In this document: positions 1 through 7,389 of the stretch, piece by piece
Layout of the letters: every line of letters starts with the position of its first letter
Position numbering within the stretch: position 1 is the stretch's first letter
Program-made: the position numbers and the translations under genes
Assembly (NCBI GenBank): GCA_900555195.1
Contig: USKC01000027.1
Span: 1 to 16,476, forward strand
Length of the DNA: 16,476 nt
Direction of reading: 5' to 3'
Source of the DNA: an uncultured Lachnospiraceae bacterium
GTDB taxonomy: Bacteria > Bacillota > Clostridia > Lachnospirales > Lachnospiraceae
The notes under the pieces: model-generated
The model's database searches: none
The model's input: the letters and a program-made list of their open reading frames with translations, nothing else
Told to the model about the DNA's origin: nothing

Positions 1-378
1 GGATATGCGCGGCAGCGGCGTCCACGCCGCCATGCTGGCAAAGCAGGGCATCATCACCTCAACGGACATTTTGATGATTTTGGCGACGGGAAGCACCTCA
101 TCCGGTTTTCCGGTAACGCCAACCACTCCTGTTTTCTTTTTATTGTTATAAATAGCGATATTTACACCGCCCTTCACGCCTTTCTCGGGATTATCCACCT
201 CCACTTCCACTATATCCTCTTTTCCTTTTACAATTTCAAAGGCTACCTCATGAAAAGAGCCCTCCCGTTCTTTCATTCTACTGGCCACAATAATTCCATT
301 TTCATCCATGATATTTACATTGTAGTCCGTAAACTTGGAGATTCTGTCAATCAGTTTTTTCGCCAGCAAAGTGTCCAT
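1..378 (-). CDS. CdaR-type sugar diacid recognition regulator, N-terminal part (truncated by window edge)
   Basis: The minus-strand frame opens at an ATG at 378, preceded by a clean AGGAGG at normal spacing, and stays open to base 1. Residues 1-109 read like the Diacid_rec domain of CdaR-family activators, with features such as VNIMDENGIIVASR, FHEVAFEIV, GVKGGVNIAIY and GVVGVTGKPDEV, then a KIIKMSVEVM helix. CdaR proteins sense sugar diacids or related small carboxylates and carry a C-terminal PucR-type helix-turn-helix, which would lie beyond the window. The last ~16 codons before the edge (MPCFASMAAWTPL and onward) do not look like the usual charged continuation of this helix, and the bases there are more GC-rich, so the gene may be interrupted at about base 50-65. 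Family assignment of the N-terminus is fairly secure; ligand and targets are unknown. Confidence 0.75.
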   Translation of the reverse strand, partial: MDTLLAKKLIDRISKFTDYNVNIMDENGIIVASRMKEREGSFHEVAFEIVKGKEDIVEVEVDNPEKGVKGGVNIAIYNNKKKTGVVGVTGKPDEVLPVAKIIKMSVEVMMPCFASMAAWTPLPRIS

Positions 379-733
379 GGTATTCCTCCTATAACTATTG
401 CCTTTGTAATTTCTGTCCGAACTCGTTTGCTATTACGTTTTTTATTCTTCATCCTCGGAAAAATTATTTATCGCTACATAAAGCGGGTAAATTTGCTCAT
501 TCTGTTTATAATAGCATTTCCGCTTCCAGGTGTTCTTATCTCGACAGCCCAAAAAAAGTCTCTTTTTTTATTGCTCTTCTACAAATTCTTCTTCATTTAA
601 ACTTCTGAAATCTTTTAAATAACATATCTTTATATTCTTTATTAAAGTATTATTTCCAAAATATGGTGCGCACACGCACCATATAATTATAGAATGCCGC
701 AACTTAAAATACAAGAGAAGGGATGTGATAAGA
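379..733. other. AT-rich intergenic region between CdaR-like gene and small HTH gene
   Basis: This stretch separates two divergently transcribed regulators and must contain both promoters. No convincing protein is visible; two short frames crossing it look like chance. It contains an A7/T7 palindrome at 551-569 (AAAAAAAG-TCT-CTTTTTTT), too A:T-rich to be a strong terminator. It also contains the 10-bp inverted repeat at 661-684, listed separately. The strong AGGAGG of the CdaR-like gene sits at its left end. No -35/-10 pair for that gene could be picked with confidence. Confidence 0.5.
661..687 (+). promoter_or_regulatory. Perfect inverted repeat overlapping a -10-like element, probable operator of the small HTH gene
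   Basis: ATATGGTGCG at 661-670 and CGCACCATAT at 675-684 form a perfect 10-bp inverted repeat around the spacer CACA. A consensus -10 (TATAAT, 682-687) overlaps the right arm. No good -35 lies at the expected distance. The small HTH gene begins 46 nt further on. A dyad that covers the promoter of a repressor-like gene is the usual layout for autorepression, so an operator is the preferred reading (inference). A transcribed hairpin is the alternative. Confidence 0.5.
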
Positions 734-949
734 ATGATAAAATATGATAGATTATGGATCACATTGAGGAAAAAAGGGATCAGTCAGTATAAACTGATCA
801 AAGATTACGGGATTGATAAAGCCCAACTTCACCGGCTGAGAAAAAATATGGTCGTAAAAACCATTGTGATTAATAATTTATGCCGAATCCTTGATTGCCA
901 AATCGAAGATATTATGGAATATGTTCCTGATGATACAGATACACAGTAG
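734..949 (+). CDS. Small XRE-family (HTH_26-like) transcriptional regulator, 71 aa
   Basis: A single-domain helix-turn-helix protein. Helices 1-2 run from about residue 4 to 25 (LWITLRKKGISQYKLIKDYG) and the probable recognition helix is at 26-37 (IDKAQLHRLRKN). It ends in the conserved INNLCRILDCQIEDIMEYVPD pattern typical of small Cro/CI-like regulators in Firmicutes. The ATG at 734 is preferred over the in-frame GTG at 725 because AAGGG (718-722) is 11 nt from the ATG but only 2 nt from the GTG. The coding region is AT-rich (18 G+C in 60 bases at 841-900), unlike the sugar genes that follow. It stands alone, facing the end of the transporter operon. Such proteins occur both as orphan regulators and as mobile-element repressors. 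It probably controls itself through the upstream palindrome; other targets are unknown. Confidence 0.8.
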   Translation: MIKYDRLWITLRKKGISQYKLIKDYGIDKAQLHRLRKNMVVKTIVINNLCRILDCQIEDIMEYVPDDTDTQ

Positions 950-995
950 GAGCTGCACCAAAGATTTTTTGATGCCGCTCCTATTTTGTTTCTTT
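948..995 (+). terminator. Possible intrinsic terminator after the small HTH gene
   Basis: AGGAGC (948-953) pairs with GCTCCT (977-982). Across one mismatch the stem continues with GCA/TGC, closing a ~15-nt loop. A T-rich tail (ATTTTGTTTCTTT) follows on the plus strand. The stem starts at the stop codon of the small HTH gene. On the minus strand no T-run follows, so it does not obviously end the transporter operon arriving from the right. Confidence 0.5.
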
Positions 996-1073
996 AGTTA
1001 TCTTCAAAATATAAACTATAATGCGCCCTTACGTTTTATGAAAATGATGTTAACAAAAATTCTTCTTGTCATC

Positions 1074-1958
1074 TTACTCTTTCACCGCACCTAAAGTAAT
1101 TCCGCTCACAAAATATTTTTGTAAAAATGGATAAATACATAACACAGGTATCATTGCCACAAAAACCTTTGCCGCATTCATAGTCTTATTGGAAAGTTGA
1201 CTAATTTTTTCCAGCTCTGCTTCACTTATGATCTCCGTATTCACCGTCACAACCATCTGCTGGATATAAGTCTGAAGCGGGTACTTTGAAGAATAAGAGG
1301 TCAGAACCAACCCTTGAAAGAACTCATTCCACTGTCCCACTATCGTAAAAAGTACAACCGTTGCAATCACAGGTGTAGACATCGGAATATAAATTCGAAA
1401 CAAGATACTCCAAGGTCCAGCTCCATCTATCTTGGCAGCTTCATCAATTGCCTTGGGAAGGTTTCGGTAATAATTCATCACCAGAATAATGTTATAGATA
1501 GATAAGCCTCCAGCAAGCGCCAATCCAACCGCTTTATTCATCAGACCATAGGTTTTCATAGTCATAAACCAAGGCACCAATCCACCATGGAACATCCAAA
1601 AAAAGATCAACAACCACATAAAGAAGGTACGGTGAGGGAATTCTTTCTTACTTCTGGAAAGCGGAAAAGCCATGATAATTACTGTAAAAAATAGAATTAC
1701 CAAGCTCCATAGCACCCTTTTGACAGAGACCCAAAAGGATTGAAAGAAATTCACATCCTTCATCAGTGCCTTATAAGCCTCCAAATTAAAATCCACTGGC
1801 CACATCGATACCTCCCCAGCCGCTGCTGCCGCCTTGCTGCTTAAGGATAGGCACAGGGTATACCATAGAGGCACAAGACAAATTAAACACAACAGGAGTA
1901 GTACGATGATATTACAAACATCAAATATTCGGGATTTTCTCGTATTATACCTTATCAC
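1074..1958 (-). CDS. Carbohydrate ABC transporter permease, LplC/UgpE type (CUT1), 294 aa
   Basis: An inner-membrane subunit of a CUT1 sugar importer. About six hydrophobic segments are visible, near residues 14-37, 83-102, 111-134, 143-163, 197-220 and 265-285. The cytoplasmic EAA loop that docks to the ATPase is at 173-192 (EAAKIDGAGPWSILFRIYIP). The C-terminus YFVSGITLGAVKE is the usual ending of LplC-like subunits. The start is a GTG preceded at 7 nt by a G5 tract acting as ribosome site. It lies 17 nt after the stop of the LplB-like gene and is the last gene of operon A. No clear terminator follows it. It should pair with the LplB-like subunit and the upstream lipoprotein; no ATPase is encoded beside them. 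Confidence 0.93.
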   Translation of the reverse strand: MIRYNTRKSRIFDVCNIIVLLLLCLICLVPLWYTLCLSLSSKAAAAAGEVSMWPVDFNLEAYKALMKDVNFFQSFWVSVKRVLWSLVILFFTVIIMAFPLSRSKKEFPHRTFFMWLLIFFWMFHGGLVPWFMTMKTYGLMNKAVGLALAGGLSIYNIILVMNYYRNLPKAIDEAAKIDGAGPWSILFRIYIPMSTPVIATVVLFTIVGQWNEFFQGLVLTSYSSKYPLQTYIQQMVVTVNTEIISEAELEKISQLSNKTMNAAKVFVAMIPVLCIYPFLQKYFVSGITLGAVKE

Positions 1959-1975
1959 ACTCTCACCCCCAGCCT

Positions 1976-2863
1976 TTAAAAAATATGATAATTGGCGAAC
2001 TTAGAAGCGAGCAGATAAGAGCAGGAAATCATCACAAATCCCACCAGCGATTTTAGCAAACCTACGGCAGTCGCCAAACTAAACTGCAGATTTTCAAGCC
2101 CTGTACGATAAACCCATGTATCGATAATATCTCCCGTGGAATATACCAGGGGGTTATACAGGTTAAATATCTGATCAAAATTAGCATTCATCACATTACC
2201 CAAAGCCAAAACTGCCAATAGTACTACTGTCGTTCGGATCTCCGGCAATGTAATATGCCATAGCTGTTTAAAACGGCCCGCCCCGTCTACCATAGCAGCT
2301 TCATACAACGTCTGATCAATCCCTGTCAAAGCAGCAAGATAAATTACCGCGTTAAATCCATATTCTTTCCATATATCGGTAAAAATTACCAGCCATGGGA
2401 ACATCTTCGCATTCGCGAAAAATAGAATTTTCTCTCCGCCGAACAACTCAATTACCGCATTCACCGGTCCCTCATATCCAAAAATATTCAGGATAATGCT
2501 GGCGAGGATTACCCATGAAAGAAAATGAGGAAGATATACGATCGTCTGTACTGTCCTCTTAAACTTCAGAGAACGCACCTCATTCAGAAGAAGAGCAAAA
2601 ATCAGTGGTACCAGCAAATTTCCAACAATTTTAAAAAAAGCGATAAAAAATGTGTTATAGAGAATATTCCAGGTATCACGCATGGAAAACATAAACCGGA
2701 AATTCTCCAATCCTACCCAGGGCGAACCCAGAATCCCTTTTCCGGGGCTAAAATTCTGAAATGCCATTACAATTCCAAGCAGCGGTACCAAATTGAACAG
2801 CACTAGTATGATAAGTCCCGGAAGCATCATAACATAATAAGCTCCAATTGATTTTCTCTTCAT
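1976..2863 (-). CDS. Carbohydrate ABC transporter permease, LplB/UgpA type (CUT1), 295 aa
   Basis: The first permease subunit of the operon A importer. Family signs are the N-terminal segment YYVMMLPGLIILVLFNLVPL (9-28), AFQNFSPGKGILGSPWVGLENF after it, LPHFLSWVILASIILNIF near 111-128, and the EAA loop at 188-207 (EAAMVDGAGRFKQLWHITLP). The C-terminus SKFANYHIF matches LplB-like proteins, which usually end in a short aromatic tail. Length fits the family (about 290-320). The ATG at 2863 has an unusual ribosome site: a run of seven G residues (2879-2873 on the minus strand) 9 nt upstream. It is separated from the binding-protein gene by 122 nt containing a stem-loop, and is followed closely by its partner permease gene. 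The substrate is inferred from the operon as an alpha-xyloside-containing oligosaccharide. Confidence 0.93.
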   Translation of the reverse strand: MKRKSIGAYYVMMLPGLIILVLFNLVPLLGIVMAFQNFSPGKGILGSPWVGLENFRFMFSMRDTWNILYNTFFIAFFKIVGNLLVPLIFALLLNEVRSLKFKRTVQTIVYLPHFLSWVILASIILNIFGYEGPVNAVIELFGGEKILFFANAKMFPWLVIFTDIWKEYGFNAVIYLAALTGIDQTLYEAAMVDGAGRFKQLWHITLPEIRTTVVLLAVLALGNVMNANFDQIFNLYNPLVYSTGDIIDTWVYRTGLENLQFSLATAVGLLKSLVGFVMISCSYLLASKFANYHIF

Positions 2864-2894
2864 CCTGTCTCGCCCCCCCGATTTTCATTTTCTT

Positions 2895-2924
2895 CCGGCG
2901 TCCCCTTTAACTTATGGACGCCGG
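2895..2924 (-). other. Stem-loop between binding-protein and permease genes
   Basis: CCGGCGTCC (2895-2903) and GGACGCCGG (2916-2924) form a perfect 9-bp GC-rich stem with a 12-nt loop. It sits 61 nt after the stop of the solute-binding-protein gene and 31 nt before the LplB-like start. Neither strand has a T-run after the stem. It is therefore more likely an mRNA-stabilising or attenuating hairpin than a full terminator. In binding-protein operons such structures commonly let the binding protein be made in excess over the permeases (established for other systems; inferred here). Confidence 0.6.
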
Positions 2925-2985
2925 ACATTTCTATCTTGTAGAAAGGCTATTTCTCAAATGCAAACATTCTCCCTTTATAGCTACT

Positions 2986-4710
2986 TCAATTCAGGCTATC
3001 CCTCACTTCCTGAGTGATGGTTTCTCCTCCCTGCGCATACCAATCTTCCACAAATTGATCAAAGGTGTCGATATCCGCAGCTCCCATAATGATCTTCAGG
3101 AATGTCTCATCTTCCAGCTTCTGCAGCAGAGACCATCGCTCTTCAATCGTAGGCGTTTGAGAATAGGTCAGACTATATACGGGTGTATGCGGATAGTCCA
3201 GGAAAGGACTGTATCCCACCATCCACGACCATACCCGATTAAAAGTAGCTGGATCCGCTTCCCTATCCCAGTACTGAATATCCAGATCATCATAGGGCGG
3301 AAGTTTAATCTGTTTAATTTTAGCCGCATCGTTTTTCAGTGTTTTATAAACAGTATATTCTTCCCCAGCGAAATCATTGGCTTGTGCCTCTCCGGAAAGT
3401 ACCTTTCTTAAGCAGGTAATCATGGTTTCTTTCTCATTTCTCATTCCATATGCGATACGCAGCGGATAATTTCCTATCGCCAACGCATCTGTATCAAAGG
3501 TGGATTCATCTCTCATTAAAAGGTTATGAATCTTGATCAACGCTTCCGGATGTTCATAGCCTTTTCTCACCACTGCATAGGAGGTAGAAGCGCTGGATGC
3601 TTCATAAGCATACACGCCATCTTCATTTTCAGGCGCCAGATATGCCCTGAAGTTCGCCTCTGGATCGTTATCCCACAGATCCGGCATAAAGTCATATCCA
3701 AGCCACCATCCACCGAAGAGGATTCCGCACTGGCCGCTCACCACCGTCTCCGATGCGTCGCTTCGGATGCTCATTTCCGGATCCAGAATTCCTTCCTTGT
3801 ATAAATAAGCAAGATATTCCAACGCCTCCTTGGTCTCCGGTGTAGTGGAACCATAGACTGCTTCTCCATTTTCATCCTCCACCCACCAGCCAGGATAGGA
3901 CTTAAAGGCGTTAAATACAGGAGCCAGGCCAAAGTTATTGGTTCCTGATGACAGGAATGTGGAATACAACGCTTGTCCGCTGGAAGGCCCCGCAATGCCA
4001 ATCGTATTTTCTCCTCCCATATCGTTCTCGATAAAAGCTCTTGCTATATTCTCAATGTCTTCCATCGTCTTGGGCTCTTCCAACCCCAGTTCATCCATCC
4101 AATCCTTCCGGATCCACACCGTATGCATGTCGCCCCCGGATACCGTAGCCATAGAGTACTGAACTCCATCTTCACACATATTGTTCATAGCCAGGCCATT
4201 GCTGGAATCGATCATCGCCTTCAGAATCGGGGACACATAATTTTCATAAGCCTCTGTCAGTGGTTCCAGCTGATCCGCTTCCAGCATCGCCCTATACTGG
4301 GTATCATTTACCACCAGGGCATCCGGCAGATCGTCGCTGGCGATTGCCAGGTTTACCTTCTGGTCATAATCACTGGTCGCAGCCGTCCATATCACTTGTA
4401 CATCAATATTTAATTTTTCTTTTATATAACGAATATATTGGTTATCAGTCGGACTCTGCCCTTCCGGATATGTCTGATTCGGGTCTACCGACATGCCAAT
4501 GGTCAGAACCACCGTGTCTTCATAAGCCCCGTATGGATCATAGGGATCCGCCTGCGCCTCTTGTGTCTGTACAGCTTCACTGCTCTCCTGTACTGTACTG
4601 TCTGCTGCCTCCTGTGTATCCCCGCAGGCAGCCAAGGAAACCAACATGCTTATACTCGCAGTGATTGCTGTTATCTTCTGCAGCACATTTCTAACTCTTT
4701 TTCTTTGCAT
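2986..4710 (-). CDS. Extracellular sugar-binding lipoprotein of ABC transporter (LipO-like), 574 aa
   Basis: A substrate-binding protein anchored on the outer face of the membrane. It has a basic N-terminus (MQRKRVRNVLQK), a short hydrophobic stretch and the lipobox SLAAC with the lipidated cysteine at residue 29. A Glu/Gln/Ser/Ala-rich linker follows to about residue 55, then the mature domain from about DTVVLTIGMS. Length is well above the ~430 aa of typical CUT1 binding proteins but fits the longer class that accompanies LplB/LplC permeases. The ATG at 4710 is 3 nt beyond the GH31 stop, and its G5 ribosome site overlaps the last GH31 codons, which suggests translational coupling. The ligand is probably an alpha-xylosylated oligosaccharide, judged only from the upstream alpha-xylosidase. 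Confidence 0.92.
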   Translation of the reverse strand: MQRKRVRNVLQKITAITASISMLVSLAACGDTQEAADSTVQESSEAVQTQEAQADPYDPYGAYEDTVVLTIGMSVDPNQTYPEGQSPTDNQYIRYIKEKLNIDVQVIWTAATSDYDQKVNLAIASDDLPDALVVNDTQYRAMLEADQLEPLTEAYENYVSPILKAMIDSSNGLAMNNMCEDGVQYSMATVSGGDMHTVWIRKDWMDELGLEEPKTMEDIENIARAFIENDMGGENTIGIAGPSSGQALYSTFLSSGTNNFGLAPVFNAFKSYPGWWVEDENGEAVYGSTTPETKEALEYLAYLYKEGILDPEMSIRSDASETVVSGQCGILFGGWWLGYDFMPDLWDNDPEANFRAYLAPENEDGVYAYEASSASTSYAVVRKGYEHPEALIKIHNLLMRDESTFDTDALAIGNYPLRIAYGMRNEKETMITCLRKVLSGEAQANDFAGEEYTVYKTLKNDAAKIKQIKLPPYDDLDIQYWDREADPATFNRVWSWMVGYSPFLDYPHTPVYSLTYSQTPTIEERWSLLQKLEDETFLKIIMGAADIDTFDQFVEDWYAQGGETITQEVRDSLN

Positions 4711-4713
4711 CCT

Positions 4714-7044
4714 TTATTCCCCCTGTTTCGATTCAATTATTACCTGTATCCTCATCTGGCTGTTTTCAGGCTCCAGAAGCAATCCATATTCCCCCTTTCC
4801 TATTCTGGCCCCCGTAACAGACACAACCGTTTCTATATTTCTCAGACACACGTTCCAGCTGCCTGTCCCTTCTACCTGGATTTCCAATTTATCATTTGAC
4901 CGTACACAGGTAATTGCCAATCTCTTTTTCCCATCTGCCGTATAGACACAAGTACTAGCCATGCCGCCATCCTTCATTTCAAAGATATGGAATGTCACAT
5001 TCTCATGATAGGCATATTCCACTTTCTCCTTTTCTTTTCCAATCGCCAGAATTGTATTTTCCGGCGTCAGAACTGGAATACTCATATATCCATGATGTTC
5101 CTTCACCCAGCATCCTCCCTGGTATCTGCGATTCGTAATCAGATTGGTCCAGGTTCCGGCAGGAAGATAATACTCCGCCATTCCTTCCTCGTTAAAAATC
5201 GGCGCTACCAAAATGGCATCTCCCAGGAAATACTGTCTATCCAGAAACGCACAGTTCGCATCATCCTGATATTCCATCACCATAGGCCGCATCATCGGAA
5301 TTCCTGTCTCATGCGTTTCAACAGCGTTTCTATATAAATATGGCATGAGGCTACACTTCAGATTGGTGAAAAAGCGAAGCACCTCCACCGCTTCTTCGTC
5401 AAACAGCCAGGGAACCCTGTAAGATGAATTTCCGTGGAGTCTGCTATGCGTTGAAAGCATTCCGAAAGCCGTCCATCTTTTATACAGATCAGGGGTTGCC
5501 GTGTTCCCAAATCCACTGATATCGTGGCTCCAAAACCCGAACCCGCAGCTGCATAAGGACAAGCCTCCCCGAAGCGATTCCGCCATAGAAAGATACGAGG
5601 CTTCGTTGTCTCCTCCCCAGTGAACCGGATAACATTGTCCTCCCACCGTGGCGGAACGCGCAAACAGGCTTGCCCTCCCTTCCCCCAGTTCCTCAGTAAG
5701 TACTTCAAACACACATTTGTTATATAATAACGTATAGTAATTATGCATTTTCTCCGGATCAGAACCATCAAAATAAACGCCATCCGTAGGAATCCGTTCT
5801 CCGAAATCTGTCTTAAAACAGTCCGCTCCCATATGTATCAGCCGCCGCAGTTCTTCCTGATACCAGTTCCATGCCTCTGGATTCGTAAAATCCACAATCG
5901 CCATTCCTGGCTGCCAGGTATCCGTCTGCCATACGCCGCCTTTCTGATTTCTGATAAAATATCCTCGCTCTTTTCCAATATCAAACAGTTCAGAACGCTG
6001 TGCGATATAAGGGTTAATCCACAGACAAATCTTCAGCCCTCTCTTCTTCAGCCGTTTCAGCATTCCTTCTGGATCGGGAAAGGAATCGGTATCCCACCGG
6101 AAATTACACCATCTTCCGCCCTTCATCCAGAAACAGTCAAAATGAAATACTTCCAACGGAAGCTCCCTCTGCTTCATCCCATCAATGAAACCGGTCACCG
6201 TCTCTTCATCATAGTCTGTAGTAAAAGATGTGGTCAGCCACAGCCCAAACGTCCAAGCTGGAGGTAAAGCAGGGCGTCCTGTCAACGAAGTATATCTACG
6301 CAACACGTCATGCAAACCGGGCCCTGCAATAATGCAATATTCTAATTCTTCTCCTTCCACACTGAACTGAATATTTTCCACATTTTCCGAGCAAATTTCA
6401 TAGGATACCCTTCCAGAATCGTTCACCAGCATGCCATATCCCTTGTTGCTGATATAGAAAGGAATATTTTTATAGACTTGGTCGGTATTCGTTCCCCCAT
6501 TCATATTAAAGATATCCACGGACTGCCCATTTTTCACAAATGGCGTAAACCGTTCTCCTAATCCATACACATACTCGCCAATCTGTGTCTTCATCTCCTC
6601 TTTTATATATGTTTTCTGTTCTCCATCCCGAATATAAGCCATTTTATTGGTGGCTGTTTCAGCAATCAGTTTTCCCTCCCAGAAAAATCTGGCCTGAAAT
6701 CCTTCTCCTTTTTTCAATCGGAGCGTCATCTCACCTGCCTCGATCTGGATCTCACCTTCTGTTTCTTCTACATCCGCCTTTAGACCATCCGTTTTCTGTA
6801 AGAAATCCGGCATCTTTGGAAGGTTTCCTGTATGGTGCTGCATTTTCACTCTTGCCACGCCTGCGGCCGGAAAAGAGTACTGCACTGTCATCATGGTTCC
6901 ATCTACCGCCCGATGCAACGCCCTTTCCTTATCCAGACAGATCCATGCCTCATAAGTCTCTCCCCTCTGTTCCCCTTCTTCCATCCGTAATGCTTGAAAA
7001 ATATGCATTCCCGCTTTCGGACTCCATCCATCAAAAAATTTCAT
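4714..7044 (-). CDS. yicI: GH31 alpha-xylosidase (YicI-like), 776 aa
   Basis: A cytoplasmic retaining glycosidase that removes non-reducing alpha-xylosyl residues, as in isoprimeverose or xyloglucan fragments. It has no signal peptide. The N-terminal beta-domain covers roughly 1-250 and the (beta/alpha)8 barrel 250-590, followed by C-terminal beta-sandwiches. The nucleophile motif KTDFGE places Asp at 413 and the general acid is Asp479 in WGGDN; YicI (772 aa) has the same motifs at nearly the same positions. Phe274 (TTSFTTDYDE), Cys304-Phe305 (HFDCFWMKGG) and Lys411 correspond to the YicI residues known to set xyloside rather than glucoside preference, which supports alpha-xylosidase over alpha-glucosidase. 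It is the first gene of operon A, with a strong GGAGGGAG ribosome site and the divergent regulatory region just upstream. Confidence 0.93.
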   Translation of the reverse strand: MKFFDGWSPKAGMHIFQALRMEEGEQRGETYEAWICLDKERALHRAVDGTMMTVQYSFPAAGVARVKMQHHTGNLPKMPDFLQKTDGLKADVEETEGEIQIEAGEMTLRLKKGEGFQARFFWEGKLIAETATNKMAYIRDGEQKTYIKEEMKTQIGEYVYGLGERFTPFVKNGQSVDIFNMNGGTNTDQVYKNIPFYISNKGYGMLVNDSGRVSYEICSENVENIQFSVEGEELEYCIIAGPGLHDVLRRYTSLTGRPALPPAWTFGLWLTTSFTTDYDEETVTGFIDGMKQRELPLEVFHFDCFWMKGGRWCNFRWDTDSFPDPEGMLKRLKKRGLKICLWINPYIAQRSELFDIGKERGYFIRNQKGGVWQTDTWQPGMAIVDFTNPEAWNWYQEELRRLIHMGADCFKTDFGERIPTDGVYFDGSDPEKMHNYYTLLYNKCVFEVLTEELGEGRASLFARSATVGGQCYPVHWGGDNEASYLSMAESLRGGLSLCSCGFGFWSHDISGFGNTATPDLYKRWTAFGMLSTHSRLHGNSSYRVPWLFDEEAVEVLRFFTNLKCSLMPYLYRNAVETHETGIPMMRPMVMEYQDDANCAFLDRQYFLGDAILVAPIFNEEGMAEYYLPAGTWTNLITNRRYQGGCWVKEHHGYMSIPVLTPENTILAIGKEKEKVEYAYHENVTFHIFEMKDGGMASTCVYTADGKKRLAITCVRSNDKLEIQVEGTGSWNVCLRNIETVVSVTGARIGKGEYGLLLEPENSQMRIQVIIESKQGE

Positions 7045-7102
7045 TTCTCCCTCCCACTTTTCCTAAATCAGAACTTCCATTCCCATTATTATCCTCAAAA
7101 GG

Positions 7103-7127
7103 CATCAACAGAAACCTTCTGTGGATG
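7103..7127. promoter_or_regulatory. Imperfect 11-bp dyad upstream of GH31, candidate operator
   Basis: CATCAACAGAA (7103-7113) and TTCTGTGGATG (7117-7127) are inverted repeats with 10 of 11 positions paired around an ACC spacer. The dyad lies 59-83 nt upstream of the GH31 start. It overlaps the transcription start expected from the promoter-like pair at 7133-7161. It could be a protein-binding site that blocks or modulates operon A, or a 5'-leader hairpin. The binding protein is not identified. Confidence 0.4.
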
Positions 7128-7132
7128 GGTTT

Positions 7133-7161
7133 ATCTTAGCATGCGTTCTATATACTTTAAA
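7133..7161 (-). promoter_or_regulatory. Candidate promoter of operon A
   Basis: On the minus strand TTTAAA (7161-7156) and TAAGAT (7138-7133) are separated by 17 nt. Each matches 4 of 6 positions of the sigma-A consensus. The predicted start near 7126 falls at the edge of the 7103-7127 dyad, leaving a leader of about 80 nt before GH31. A weak promoter of this type would suit activation by the adjacent AraC-type response regulator (inference). Confidence 0.3.
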
Positions 7162-7360
7162 CCAACATTCCGCTCCTATTCGGTTCTTATTTGTCTATTT
7201 TTATCACCTAAATCCAGTTCATTCTCCCATCCTCAATATTTTTTTATATATTTTTCACAATTTTAAAACCATTACCCTAATTTGTTCTCTCTTTGGGTCG
7301 TATTTGTCTTTTCTGATTCTAAGCCGGGACTTTTCCCTTTCCTTTTTGATCATCCATATA

Positions 7361-7366
7361 TATAAT
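7361..7366 (+). promoter_or_regulatory. -10-like element upstream of the sensor kinase
   Basis: A consensus TATAAT lies 23 nt before the kinase ATG, giving a very short leader. No good -35 stands 16-18 nt upstream. If real, this promoter would need an activator or be weak. Confidence 0.35.
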
Positions 7367-7389
7367 TGGGACATAAGGGGGGGAAAAGT

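Larger units (their letters stand above)
7045..7389. promoter_or_regulatory. Divergent regulatory region between operon A and the two-component system
   Basis: This 345-nt AT-rich, pyrimidine-rich region carries the promoters for GH31 (leftward) and the sensor kinase (rightward). It contains the dyad at 7103-7127 and the promoter-like elements listed separately. No supported coding sequence was seen; short frames that cross it look like noise. A site for the AraC-type response regulator would be expected here. Confidence 0.6.

Noticed and set aside
551..569. A7/T7 palindrome as an intrinsic terminator
   Set aside because: The stem is nearly all A:T and would be very weak, and no supported gene ends next to it.
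250..600. Plus-strand frame of 116 codons
   Set aside because: It begins inside the CdaR-like gene and runs through AT-rich intergenic DNA, has no ribosome site, and its composition (FFLLLFYKFFFI) is noise.
568..762. Minus-strand frame of 64 codons whose end (DFRSLNEEEFVEEQ) looks protein-like
   Set aside because: Its start lies inside the small HTH gene, it has no ribosome site, it crosses the palindrome and promoter, and the upstream half is low-complexity hydrophobic. At most the last ~20 codons could be a remnant of a gene.
6585..7139. Plus-strand frame of 184 codons overlapping the GH31 start and the divergent promoter region
   Set aside because: It is antisense to well-conserved GH31 coding sequence, rich in Ser, Pro, Leu and Phe, and has no ribosome site.
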